A stretch of DNA of 64,000 bases from Ganoderma boninense (Eukaryota > Basidiomycota > Agaricomycetes > Polyporales > Polyporaceae). The translations under genes and the position numbers were made by a program. Under the pieces are notes generated by a model. The model worked only from the letters and a program-made list of their open reading frames with translations. It was not told where the DNA came from and made no database searches. The DNA is taken from contig CM035313.1 in NCBI GenBank assembly GCA_002900995.3, positions 3,534,001-3,598,000 on the forward strand, in the 5' to 3' direction. Shown in pieces: positions 1 through 11,335 of the stretch. How positions within the stretch are numbered: position 1 is the stretch's first letter; each line of letters begins with the position of its first letter.

Positions 1-1230
1 GGGTGAGCAGGACTGGGGGCTCGGCGAGTGAGACAGAGACGGGGTCACGCTCGATGGCGGCGAGCACGCTGTGGTAGCGCTCGCGGATCAGGGCTGGAGT
101 CGGCTCGTACAGAGCGCACTTGAGGGGCCCGGCCTGGTGGCAGTAGGTGAAGAAGGAGTCGATGACGGCCTCGTTGTCGAAGAGGTTCGAGTTCCAGAGG
201 GAGGCACGGTAGTTGTCCCCGTCGAACACGCCGTCGATGATCGCGCGCCCGATCTTGTCCGGGTACATGGCCGCGAAGTACTGGCCGAGAATGGTGCCGT
301 AGCTCTGCAAGCAGACCTCGAATTAGCATGCGCGATGGTGAGATGAAAGTGCAGGAACTGACAAAACCCCAGTAATGCAGTTTTTCTTCACCAAGCTTCT
401 CCGTGATCTTCAGCATATCCGTCGCGACGCTCGCAGTGCTCATGAACCGCGCGATGCCCTCCTCCCCGCCATCCCTCTCGGCGCATCGCTCCCCGATGAC
501 GCGGAACCGGGCCTTGAACAGGCCCACCAGTGCATCGTCCGACGCGTTCAAGAACTGGTGCCCCTCCTGCACACCCCAGATGTCCCGCTGGGACTTGCTC
601 GTGAAGCAGTCGAGGCGAGGCGTGCTTGCGCCGACGCCTCGCGGGTCGAATCCAAGCACGTCGAACTTGTCCCCCACAATTGTCGCAATGTCCTTCCCCT
701 TGCGCGCCACCAGGTCGGTGCCGGAGCCCCCTGGGCCACCCGGGTTCACAAGCACGGTCCCACGATAGTTGACTCGGTCCTGGGCGGGAATCATGCGCAG
801 CGCGATCGCGGTCTGCGCTCCACCTTGGTCGGAGGAGAGGTAGTCGAGGGGGAGGAGAAGGCGGGCGCACTGCTGGCCGTCGTAGCAGGGTGTCCAGTTG
901 AGCTCTGTGGAAGGCTCAAGCTGCATGCATAGGAGTAAATATGTGCATGTGTGGCGTGCGCGAGAATGAAGGGCGACGCACCGACTCCCAATCGAACTCC
1001 TTCGCAACCTCGGTGCCCTGGGTCGTATGTGCAGGGTGGTGTATGAAGATCTCCGGAGAATGGAGGGTGTACAGACGGTGTTTGAACACATGTAAACCCA
1101 CAGTTACTGCGGCAGTTGCCACCACGAGCAGAATTCGGGCCCTACGGCTGAGGGTCCTGTATGGGGGACGCGGAGCGCCTTGAAATGAGGCCCCAGATGT
1201 CGCCTCTTCCTTCCTGTCGAGGCTGTCCAT
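1..1230 (-). CDS. TAP-like alpha/beta hydrolase 1 (C-terminus beyond window edge)
   Basis: Predicted serine hydrolase of the tripeptidyl-aminopeptidase (TAP)-like alpha/beta hydrolase family, likely cleaving short peptides or esters at the cell surface or outside it. Exons: 1230-982, 920-363 and 304 to the left edge. The N-terminus has an Arg-rich stretch followed by a hydrophobic segment (LLVVATAAVTVGLHVF), read as a signal anchor. Exon 2 holds LLPLDYL, the oxyanion-hole type motif NPGGPGGSG and DPRGVGAS. The nucleophile elbow GFSYGT is built across the second intron (GF ends exon 2, SYGT opens exon 3). The part with the catalytic Asp and His lies outside the window. The closest relatives are the hydrolases at 5083-7008 and 53358-55405, with the same intron positions. 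The family call is firm; the substrate is unknown. Confidence 0.85.
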
Positions 1231-1876
1231 GCCAGTCTGCGTTTTGTGGTGCCCTGCTCCGTTGGCAAAGATCGAGAGGGAGCACCAAGATGGGTTCGCC
1301 TTTATACTCCCAGGCGCAGGAGCTCATATGAACATGTGAACATCTGCGCAAGGAAGTTTGGAAATGATCTCCCATGCGCTGATACACCGCGTTCAGTGGC
1401 GCCCAAGGGAAACGTCACTCTCGGCCAGCTCTCACCGGCCTGGAAAGCTGTTCCGTCTGCGAACCTGACAAAGAATTTCAAGTCAGATTTCGTCAGTGCA
1501 AACACAATTTGCAGTACAACTGACTCATGGTCGCTAGGACTGCATAGTTTAAGTATGTACTTGCCAGTACAACGATTCAGCTTCATCCGATTCCTCGTGT
1601 CCTTCGCTCTTTTTCACAGAGATGTTGAACGCATTTTTTCATGCGACGCTGGATGACGCATCAAAACGCTGAACACGAACCAGTCAGGCCCCACAGGTGA
1701 CGGTTCTACACAATTTCGTTGCGGAGGAACTGACGATATCCACAGATGTTGTTACAAACGCCGGTGTTCTGGCATTATTACCGTCATGGCCCATTCTCTG
1801 CCTGTCTCGCCCGGGCCCTCTTCTCAGTGCCATCATTGACCCGTATGGGTAGGCCTATGACGGCGCTCTACTTCCT
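1231..1876. other. Intergenic between hydrolase 1 and the Zn2Cys6 gene
   Basis: I see no coding exon here. It holds the upstream region of hydrolase 1 and the downstream region of the Zn2Cys6 gene. The open frames are short, lack splice continuity and resemble no family I know. Confidence 0.5.
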
Positions 1877-2892
1877 CTACCTGCTATCAGCAGTGGATGG
1901 CTCCGACATCTTCCCGGAGTCCTCGAAGCCTACGGCTTGGATGATGTTCGACCACTGCTGAGCCGAAGCATCCGGCATCCCGACGTCTAGTCCGTAATTC
2001 AATTGCGGGACGCCCGTGTGTACGCTGAACTGGGGGAAATGTGGTGCAGATGTCGTCCCGAGAACGTCGACGGGGGTAGGGAATGGGGCATGAACAGCGG
2101 GCCCAGCCACTCCCGATAGCCAGAATGGGTTGTAACCAAGCCAGTGGTACGCGGCTTGCATGTCATGGCTACTGATTGGGTTTACCTACGGATCGTCATT
2201 GTGTGTCGTCGTTTCTTTACAGGACGACAAGGAGGTTACTCACAAGTGACCCTGCAGAGAGGCCGTCTCCATCCTGGACTGCAAGGGTCGCGAACGGAGG
2301 TTGGACATCCAAGGAAGGTGAGGGCCCATTGCGAGATGGTCGAACTGTCGTACCGGGTTGGGGAAACCCGGTCCACCCGTTCTGCTGACTGTGGTGCATG
2401 CTTGGTCCAGTCGAACCATGATGACCATCGCGGTGGTCCTGAATCATGTGAGGAACAAGCTGGACGTTCGAGAGAGACGTGACTGACACCACTGAAGTGT
2501 CAGTGGATGAGGCGGTCATCGACGCAGTGGTCCCAGTAGCTGACGAGGTAGTGGCGAACGTAGGAGGCGCCCCGCTCAACATGGATTCGGACGCAATGAC
2601 AACTGCTGGGGATGACGCCGTGAGCGACCGGGACCCGATGGCACCAGAGTTTGACGTCGACCGGCGTGTCCCCACCCGACGACGCTTCCGACGCTTATGT
2701 TCGACGCACTGCTCAATGCAGCCTACAGCGACACAGCGTTGACATGGGGGGCCACCCACGCACTGTTTGTGGATTGCATGACAGGGCTCGCACTGGTCGA
2801 CCGTGACAAAGAACATGCGTCAGTATCGACTATATGCGCACCCGCATTTAGAGCCCACTCACTGCTGCGCCCACTCGTTTCTTTGAAGCCAT
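1877..2892 (-). CDS. Zn(II)2Cys6 fungal-type transcription factor
   Basis: Small nuclear DNA-binding regulator, 295 residues from three exons: 2892-2863, 2792-2244 and 2185-1877 (introns 70 and 58 nt). The 30-nt first exon encodes MASKKRVGAA, and the zinc cluster starts at the first codon of exon 2. Cysteine spacing is C-x2-C-x6-C-x5-C-x2-C-x8-C, with the usual Lys before Cys3 (HKQC) and a Pro before Cys4 (PPC), then a basic run (KRRKRRR) as linker or nuclear signal. The rest is Ser/Thr/Pro/Gly-rich and ends in a hydrophobic-acidic tail (QQWSNIIQAVGFEDS) that could activate transcription. There is no fungal middle-homology domain, so it is much shorter than classic family members. It lies between two hydrolases on the same strand and could regulate them; that is inference. 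Confidence 0.75.
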
Positions 2893-5082
2893 TCTTCCTC
2901 CGCTCAGTGGCAGGTTGCGATGTTTGCGGTGAGTAAGGAGGCTCTGGGGTGGTGCAATAGCACCTGTCACTGACCATCCGATAGTCAGCTGTCCGGAAGA
3001 ATGGTGCTGACGACATCCGGACATACTGAGAGTATGGGGTGTCGTAGGCGTGTTCACGATCGGCGCATTAGGAGCCATCAAAGGCTACGTAGCAAGGAGG
3101 GTTCAGGGCAGAGTGGGAGCACGTGGGAAGTATAGGTGGAGGCTGGGGGAAAGGTGTAGACGAAGGCTGGGGAATGTCGTTGAGACATGGTTCCGGCATA
3201 GTCTGTGTATATATACCGTGATTGGTATGAGCAGGGGGGCGGGCATGCTGCTTGGTGCACCACTGAGTTTATATATCGTCTTGATGAGAAACCTTGAGAG
3301 CCCGAAAGGGCAATGTGCACAGCTCTGCACAGCCGGGCGTTGAGTATCGTCGAGCATCGCTTTGCATCGCATCCGCTTCTCGAGGAACAGACTTGCCCGA
3401 TTTGCTATGATAAAGTATCGATATTGGAGTCCAGCTGTTCGCTAGGCGTGTTTGAATGACGGCGGTGCACCAAGTGGCGATTAGAGCGTTTTCCATGTCA
3501 GAAAGAACACCAACGACCACCATGTGTGTTGCATCGCCTCCCCACCAGGAGGTCTCGCAATCGCGGCGATTGTCTGCAGTGCCTCCTTGGATACCGGCTG
3601 GAAGTTTCTTACCAGCAACTCGAATTCCAACTACGAGACTCTGTTGGCTGGGCTGTGTGTATACCGGAACTGCATCCGCGGTACTCAACCGGTGGTCTTG
3701 CAGTGCGAGTTCTGCTAGCATTCAAAGCGGCGATATGCAATTGGAAGCGGCACCCGTACGACGCGCAACACTCTCCCTGTGCCATCATCCATGGACCCGC
3801 CTTCGCGTTGGCATTGCCAGTAGCCGTGAAGCGTTCCAGGCGCCATGTTCGTAAGGTTCAAGTCACTGGTCTACTACTATGAATCCAGAACCCATACGAA
3901 CACCTACAGACCGGAGTCTGAGCCGAGCATTCAAGTCCATGGTGCACAGGTTCGCGCTATTCGGAACTTCTGGTGGACGGGCTCAAGACCTCGCCCCCAG
4001 CCTCATGGCATGGGCTCCAAACACTTGCATAGCCTCAAGGTCGCATTTCTGGCCTCGTGCTTGATAACAGAAACCTAGGCCTCCCTGCAATGCTGTCAAA
4101 GCATGCGTCGGCTGACATGGATCGCGCCGCTTGCGTTCACAGAGGGAGGCGACATCGAACCGCTGCCCGTGGTCCGCAGCCCCTGACGAGCAGAAGCCTT
4201 ATGACGTCTTCTATCAGTTGTCGTTGTAAGTCTTTTTCGCCGATGCGCACAGTGGCTATGATCACTGCCCCCCACTGCAGCACGCCGCGAAGGGAAGAGA
4301 CTGGGTTTACGAAACCGGTACACGAACCTGTCGGGGATACGATAGTCGCACCTTGAGTGGAGAAGTTCTAGGACGGACTAGGACTGGGCGCAGGAAAAGG
4401 TAAACAGCGGTAAGGAGTGCATCGTGTCCCTCCGTCCTGGCGCAGTGAGCTTACAACGAACTGGACGCACCGAAGACCACGTTGTTATTCGGACGCTCGA
4501 AATTCAACGGCGGCTACGCTGAGACACGGCGAATTAAACGCCAACTTCAGGCGTCATTAACGTTCGTTCCACCGGACAGATGCAGCCAAGATGCAGATGC
4601 AGCCAGGGCGCGAAAAATATGTTCCTTGTCCTACGCGGACCCCGACAGCTGACATGCATCTACGAGGCGGGCAAAGATAAGCAATACGATGACAGGGGGC
4701 AGCACTGGAAGTTGGACAGGTATTACAACATGACTTACAGCGGAGGTCTGAGAGGGAGCCTTTCTTAGTAACCCGGGCAGACGTGGTTACAAGGAGTACA
4801 ACCCGATACTAGCTCGGTCGCTTCGGAGAAAACTGAACCGGCACGATGTTGTCCAAGGACCAAACGGAGCCCTGGGGGTGAGGAAAAGACACTGATCGAG
4901 CGAGCACAAATGAACGAAGAGACAACACAGCAACATCGCGCGACAAGCCAGCCTCCAAGTACACGGGAAGTAGCCCCCCCCCCCCCCTCGTCCGAGGGCG
5001 GACGCCCCGCACCCCCTCGCAGTGTGGCCCACACCGCGCGGTGGATTCCAGTTGCAGTTGACACGTCTCATTCCCCTCTCGC
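2893..5082. other. Intergenic, 2.2 kb without a supported gene
   Basis: Upstream region of the Zn2Cys6 gene and downstream region of hydrolase 2. Several frames of 60-150 codons exist on both strands but none has splice continuity or a known motif. A 15-base C run lies near 4976-4990, just beyond the 3' end of hydrolase 2. Confidence 0.5.
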
Positions 5083-7008
5083 CTAATTGCCACTCACGGC
5101 CCCCACGAAGGGCAGCACGTCCGGCTCGCACACCGTCCCCTCCTCGGGCAGCGTCCCCTCCTCGAAGTACGCCCTCACATGCCCCGCCGTGCACGCACTC
5201 GGTGCGCTCGGCGACGTGTGCCCATACGAGTTCTGCACGAGCAGCCCCGTGCCCCCATACCTCTCCCTCACCGCGAGCGCGTCGTGCAGCGGCCCCGCGG
5301 GGTCGAACCGCGGCTGCACGATGAGGATCGGGTGCGCCGGGCTTTCTGCAGAGAGCGCGCCCGTGTAGCGCCACTTGGGGCGCACCGGCCACTGCGTGCA
5401 CTCGAGGTGGTACGTCGCCCAGATCGCGCCCGCGGTGGGCGCGACGCGCGTGATGTCCGCGAAGAACGCCTGGTACGCTGCCTCGCTGTACGTCTGCGCG
5501 TCCGCGTCCCCACACGCGACCGCGTGCAGCACGTCGTAGTTGTTGAGCGGGAGCGGGAGCGCGGGCGCGGGCTGGCCGCAGCTGCACGCGACGGGGCTCA
5601 CGATCGCTGGGGCGAGCGCGGCGAGGAGCGTTTGGTTCATGGTCTCGATCGCGCGGATCGTCGCCGCGACGTATGGGTAGCCGTCGATCGGGCTGTAGGC
5701 GTTGATGTTGATCATCCCGACGAGGTCCAGGTAGGTCACCACCAGCGGGGGCGTCGCGAGCGGGATCGGGACCGGGGCGTGCTTGACGGACTCGAGGACA
5801 GCGAAGAAGCGGTCGCGGATGGCGGCGGGGGTCGACTCGTACAAGACGCAGCCAGACGGGCCCGCTTGGTGGCAGAACGTGAAGAGGGAGTCGATGACTG
5901 CTTCGTTGTCGATGACGTTGCTGTTCCAGAGGGACGCACGGTAGTTGTCCCCGTCGTACACGCCGTCGAGGATCATGCGCCCGATTTTGTCGGGGTACAT
6001 CGCAGCGAAGTACTGCCCGAGGACGGTACCGTAGCTCTGAGGAACGAAAGGTGTCAGCATCATGATAAGGGACATCCAAGCTGACTCACAAAACCCCAGT
6101 ACTGCAACTTGTCCTGCCCGAGCCTCTCGACGATGTTCAACATGTCCGTCGCCACGCTCGCCGTGCTCATAAACTGCGCGATGTCCCCCTCCAAGGCGCT
6201 CGCCGCCGCGCACCGCGCCCCGACTACCTGTGCCCGAGCTTTGTACAGGTTCAACAAGCTCACGTCCGAGGCGTTCAGGAGCTGGTGCCCGGCCTGCGTG
6301 TTCCAGATATCCCGCTCCGACGAGGTCGTGAAGCAGTCCAGGCGCGGCGTGCTCGCCCCGACTCCGCGCGGGTCGAATCCGAGGAAGTCGAACGAGTCGC
6401 CGACGATGGCGGACAGCGACGGCCCCAGGAGCCCCATGTACTCCGTGCCGGACTCGCCTGGGCCGCCCGGGTTCATGAGCACGGTGCCTCGGTAGTTGGT
6501 GCGGTTGCGTGCGGGGATCATGCGGAGGGCGATGGCGGTCGTCGCGTTGGATGTGCCGTTGGACAGGTAGTCGAGCGGGAGGAGGAGGCGTGCGCATTGG
6601 TGGCCGTCGTAGCAGGATGTCCACTGGATATCCGTTGAGGGCTCCAGCTGGATATGGGGGACGGATAGTCAGCGCCGAAAGCAGTAACAGGAGCAGCATG
6701 CATGCACGGGGGCAACTCACCGACAACCAATCGAAGTCGCTGGTGTTATTTGTGGGGGCGGCGGTGTTGTTGTCCACGTCGGCCGTAGCGAGATTTCCCT
6801 GGCATACCGCCTTGTAGAGAGTGTTGTTAACGTCGCGGAGCCCGACAGCCACGGGAATCCCTGCAGTCGCCGCGACTGCGACTGCAAGGAGCGCAGCCTG
6901 AGCCTTTCGATTGAGACGCCGACACCTGAGCGTTGGATGTCCGATGTCTGACTTGCGAGGTCGAGAGGTGGCAGACGCCTCCTCTATCTTGCGGTCGGTG
7001 CCGTACAT
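5083..7008 (-). CDS. TAP-like alpha/beta hydrolase 2
   Basis: Complete paralogue of the hydrolases at both ends of the window, 599 residues. Exons: 7008-6721, 6647-6090 and 6036-5083 (introns 73 and 53 nt). The start MYGTDRK precedes a basic stretch and a hydrophobic segment (ALLAVAVAATAGIPVAVGL), best read as a signal anchor; several NxT sites follow. Core motifs: LLPLDYL, NPGGPGESG, DPRGVGAS, and GFSYGT with Ser as nucleophile, formed across a phase-0 intron. In the C-terminal TAP-like region FDPAGPL probably carries the catalytic Asp and NSYGHTS the His. Conserved cysteines in the C-terminal half suggest a secreted, disulphide-bonded domain. Expected role: extracellular or surface-anchored aminopeptidase or esterase. 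Substrate unknown. Confidence 0.88.
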   Translation of the reverse strand: MYGTDRKIEEASATSRPRKSDIGHPTLRCRRLNRKAQAALLAVAVAATAGIPVAVGLRDVNNTLYKAVCQGNLATADVDNNTAAPTNNTSDFDWLSVSCPRACMLLLLLLSALTIRPPYPAGALNGYPVDILLRRPPMRTPPPPARLPVQRHIQRDDRHRPPHDPRTQPHQLPRHRAHEPGRPRRVRHGVHGAPGAVAVRHRRRLVRLPRIRPARSRGEHAAPGLLHDLVGAGYLEHAGRAPAPERLGRELVEPVQSSGTGSRGAVRGGERLGGGHRAVYEHGERGDGHVEHRREARAGQVAVLGFCESAWMSLIMMLTPFVPQSYGTVLGQYFAAMYPDKIGRMILDGVYDGDNYRASLWNSNVIDNEAVIDSLFTFCHQAGPSGCVLYESTPAAIRDRFFAVLESVKHAPVPIPLATPPLVVTYLDLVGMININAYSPIDGYPYVAATIRAIETMNQTLLAALAPAIVSPVACSCGQPAPALPLPLNNYDVLHAVACGDADAQTYSEAAYQAFFADITRVAPTAGAIWATYHLECTQWPVRPKWRYTGALSAESPAHPILIVQPRFDPAGPLHDALAVRERYGGTGLLVQNSYGHTSPSAPSACTAGHVRAYFEEGTLPEEGTVCEPDVLPFVGAVSGN

Positions 7009-7861
7009 ATTGTGACTTTTCGTCAGGTGAGCGCGGTTGTGTTGAGTCGTAGTCCTCGTGTCTGTTGGAACTGTTTTAGTGTCAAGTCTGGAAACTGGTG
7101 GTGACATGACCCAAGGGAAAATACTAAGGAGACTCCGGCTCAATCATCTCGATTGTGCCTTTGAAAACTCAGGTGTACGTATGAGATCCCGTGCTGGTTC
7201 GTTAACGACCAATCGTCTCAGAATCCGCCGCGGAATTCCTCCGTGAAGCAGCACAGCTCCCTAATATTCCTAAGGAATGCCAAAACTTGATCTCGGACCG
7301 TAAATGCAACTCACCTACACTCCTTGGGGCTTGAATAGAAGGGGATGGCGAGTCGAATGCATATGCGTGCGCCCGGCCTTTATATCTTTATGCTCTACGC
7401 ACCCTCAGCACCCCGGTCCCACTCGGCATACCCACATCATTGCTATGCTCGTGCGGCAGCGTTTCCTCGCCCGAAAACGCCATCATGCGACACTGATGGG
7501 AGATGACGCATAAGGAAAGCGTTGTAGAATCACAGCCAGTTGCGCGTGGCAAAATGCTGCGCCCTGAGCCTGTCCTTGGCTGCGGGCTGTGTGGAGGAGG
7601 GGTGAGCTGCGTGGAGGGCCGACGGTGATGGTTTCAAGTTTGTACTTACAATTTGTGAAGGCAGAGACGAGGGGGGGGTCGGGCTGAGGGCGGGTTGAGG
7701 TGATGCTAAGTCGAATTTGAATGCACTGGCCGCAGTAAGTAAGTTATCCCAGTGTCATCCCCAGCGAACTTGGCACTCGCGCCCACTATGGGCGCCTTCA
7801 GCGATCTGACTCGTCGGGCTACCCGGCCCGCTCCCGCCAGGCTCTTGGGCCGCCGCCACCA

Positions 7862-7903
7862 TGACCTCTCTCCTTCTCCTCCTGACCTCTCTCCTTCTCC
7901 TCC
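7862..7903. repeat. Tandem duplication, 21 bp x 2
   Basis: Two exact adjacent copies of a pyrimidine-rich 21-mer beginning TGACCTCTCTCC. No function is evident. Confidence 0.8.
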
Positions 7904-9000
7904 AGCGCGTCCTTCTCGACATCGAGTTACTCGCGGTCCAGGACGGCCAATTTCAAGATTTTATACTGCCTTCTGGACTTCCCCTTCCCCCCCGACTGCC
8001 AAGTTTCGACACTTTCCATTCAACTTCTTACCCTGTGTTCTGGGTCTGGAACAAGTTGAAGGTTGTTAGGCGTGTATACGATGAGACATCGTATGTAGAC
8101 GAACCGTTGCCTGCTGCGCCAACCAGGCGTCGGCTGCAGTCGTGCGTCGCTATGATTATACGCCCAGTTCCGACTCCTCGCGAGGCTGTCAACGAGGGCA
8201 CGTTACTGTGGTTCTCCACTGAATGATCAATCCAATGTGAACGATGGATTGGAGCAACCTTTCATCTTCATCAGGTGATACAAGGTACGCCAAATTTGCG
8301 TAGGCTAAAGATGTGTGGGCGGGACCAGATCATGGCTCCAGCCTGATAGGGATGTCGATGAGGGTCTGGTCGTCGTCAATTTTTGGAGTAGGCAGATGTA
8401 TGCGCGACCTCAGTGGCCCTGCGGCGATTAAATGAATGATCTAGGCTCTCAAGGGATTGTAGGCATGCGGTGAAGCATACAACAGACGCGACCAAACGGG
8501 GCTATATTGAACATAAACGGGGCGTTAGTGCGCTCGAGCCTAAACTCTTCGCGGAACCCAGGCCGTGTTTTTCGGGACACACGTACGCTGCGCCTGGAAT
8601 GGCGACAGCGCACTCTCTTTCTGCGAGCACAGGAACGGCTGCCACTACGCGGGTTGCAAGCGAGATTCCTCCCTGCACAGCAACGCAGCTGTGTACCTCG
8701 GCACCAGCCTGGCAGCAACTTACGTATATGGACAGCACTTCAAATGTCCCGTCCCTGTGCTCGGCCGTCCCACTCACTCAGATGCCAGATCTAGGCACAG
8801 GTCCCGCGGCTGGGATGACCCGACTCCCTGGTCCACCGTCCTCGGTGATAAACATGAGATTGCGAATACGATGTCGGGTGCGTATAGAGTACTTACAGCC
8901 TATTCGGATCCGGACCTGAAGGCCTCGACCGATACGAATCAACCCAACCGCCGCCCCCCGCCGAGCAAGGAGCGACGAAGACCAGGTCCGAAAACTGATA

Positions 9001-9280
9001 CAGTGCTTTGCATAATTGCGTGAACGCGCCGAAAAAGCCGGCGCTGATAATGCGGTGATCACGGTTGCAACGCCAACGCCGCCTGTGGCCTCTACGACAT
9101 GCGCGCGCACGCTTGTCTACTCATCAGTGACTATTTACCATTTGGGCCCTCATCTCTGTCCGGGAGACATGAGGTCACCAACTCGCTTCTGAAGCTTCCC
9201 AGGCGTCCTGATTTGGTAGGCGAACATATAAGCGCCTGCGGGAATTTTTCGGCGCGTTCACGCAATTATGCAAGGCACTG
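9001..9280. mobile_element. MITE-like element with 36-bp terminal inverted repeats
   Basis: The left arm 9001-9036 (starting CAGTGCTTTGCATAATTGCG) is the reverse complement of 9245-9280 with one mismatch in 36. Weaker pairing continues inward for about 15-20 bases. The 208-bp core has no coding capacity. No clear target-site duplication is visible, so the superfamily is not assigned. A short segment containing CATGCGCGCGCA occurs inside the element and again just outside its right end, suggesting a local duplication after insertion. Confidence 0.65.
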
Positions 9281-11218
9281 AGTGAGTTCCCTGTGGCGAC
9301 ATGCGCGCGCATACATTGACTTACATCTCTGTCGAGGGGCCAGGAGACACAGGGAACGGGCGAGACCCCGTCGGTCTCGGCTTGGGAACAAACTCCTCCT
9401 CGGCAGGCTTCGAAGCGGGTAAGTTATGATCTGCAGTCCACCAACGGCAGCGTGAATGATATTGGCAGTAGGTGAGGCGCTCTCGAAGTCAAACTGATGC
9501 CGACAAGCACCAGATATCGACGACCCCTTGTTGCCCCATTTCAGCTGGCGGGGATGTGTGATCGTGATTCGTTACAATGGCACTGCACCTCCCATCACAA
9601 TCACACTTGGATATTTTCGCGTGATGCTCGCGAGCTGAACGCTCCGCAATTGGCAGGGCTAGCTCCCGTCTTTCTCATCCTTGGAAGACTCTCGGAGCCC
9701 GGCGCAGCACGGCCTTCCAGAGGGCCCACGGGGCCGATGACACCGACGCTTTCCGTCAACGGGCCCCTCCTTCCCGCGTTCGCGCGTTCGAATCGCGGCA
9801 AAAGATCTAGAAGCACAGTCAGTTATGGATGGAAGGACTCGAATCCGTTCCGAGCGCTCGGGCCACAGTGCCGCTCCCTGGACAGTACTAGTGGACGCTG
9901 GACGTACGCTTCGTCGAACCCCCATCTCCCCGCTAACTGCGGGAGGCGGCGTGCTTCTGATTCGATTCGTTGATTAAACCCGAAGATGCACGAGAACGCG
10001 CCTGTGGGTCTGTCAGATGTCAGCTTCTGGATGCGGAACGAGACAAGATGCAACACGGCGAACGTCGGACAGCCCCAAGGACGAGAATGGTTTCCTCGTT
10101 CACCATGGACCTGACAATTCACCGCGGCGCATCCAGAGATGATTGGTGGTCACCGGCTGGTTACAGCGCCTCTCGGGGTCAACCAAAGTAGCCTATTCTA
10201 CGTGAGCCCGCCGCACATACAGGAAATCGATTTTGGACGTCGTCCTCCGCCAGTGCGCGCACTGAATGATGGATACGGGTCCGTATATGCGCTTTGGAGA
10301 GACGGGGACAGTGCGCACGCGTGCGCATCCGACTTAGAAGACGTCATCGCCGTTCCGGAAGCACAAACTGTACATAAATAGGAACAGGAACAAGGGCGTG
10401 AGCGCACTCACGGGGCGCACGGGCGGGCAGGTCGAGGCAGGTCGTGCGGCCTGTCTTCAACGTGTGGTGTCGCGGAGTGCCACACAGCACGTCCGTCTCC
10501 GTCTCCGCGTCCGTTGATCCTCCGTGGGCTGCGCGGTGAAAGACTGCACTGAGCGGCGTGTCGGGGTACTGCGGGCGACCGTCAACATCAGCATATCAGC
10601 AACATGATCAAGGCATCAATGGGACATCTGCTTCCGTGGCCTTCGCGTCCGGCCATCAAGACATCACGGCATCACCACATCGCGCTGGCCTTGTCCAATC
10701 CCAGCCCTGGAATCTGGATACAGTAAATAATAGGGAACCTTCCCAAGGTCGCACGAGTCCTAGCGCATAGAGTGGAGAGAGTTTGAACCCCCTCACGTTC
10801 AGCTGTACGTATCTTGAGGCTTGAGCCGTATGTACTGTGGCATGATGGGACCCAGATTCCTATCGAGGAGAAATTGTGATATTTTCCCGGGTGGGAAGCG
10901 TCGTTTCTCTCTGTCCTATCACAGCGAACATCCGACGACTCCGGAAGTTGGCGGAGTAAAATCAGGCCAAGTAGGAAGTAAGTAAAGCCTTTACCTAGAC
11001 AGAAACTCATGTCAGTTCTCTGAGAAACACGACGCACGACGGGCAATGGCGGATACCGCCCGCCGGAATGCGTCTGTAAAAGGACCTGGGGCTGGTCTCC
11101 TATCGCGCCCGTATCCCAGACCGAAATTCTCAAAGGTGCTCGTTAACAAAGGAATAATGCAACCTTACTAATACCTTGACCGAGTAAGTGCGTTCTGTCA
11201 TGTCGATCTATGCGGCGC

Positions 11219-11335
11219 TTACCAAAAATTCAGGTCCGGAATATGGTTGTAACAGAAGACCGTTCCCGGTCTTTTTACAGCCATATTCCGGTCTGTGGTA
11301 TCTGTCCTTGCCCGTCGTGACGAGCACAGTCTGAA
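11219..11335. repeat. Diverged repeat shared with the long ankyrin-gene intron
   Basis: The stretch TTACAGCCATATTCCGG with the following CTTGCCCGTCGTG (about 11275-11320) has a diverged counterpart at about 14662-14705 inside the 1-kb intron of the ankyrin gene (TTACAGCGATATTCCGG with TTGCCCGTTGTG). This points to a dispersed non-coding repeat. Its borders are unclear. Confidence 0.45.

Noticed and set aside
4787..6079. 430-codon minus-strand frame overlapping hydrolase 2
   Set aside because: Shifted frame of hydrolase exon 3, Arg-rich and without motifs.
5179..6084. 301-codon plus-strand frame opposite hydrolase 2
   Set aside because: Antisense shadow with Arg/Asp/Val-rich composition.
8565..9023. 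150-codon plus-strand frame
   Set aside because: No recognisable motif, runs into the MITE arm, no splice support.
9780..9860. B-box-like GTTCGAATC near 9785
   Set aside because: No matching A box or cloverleaf could be drawn around it.
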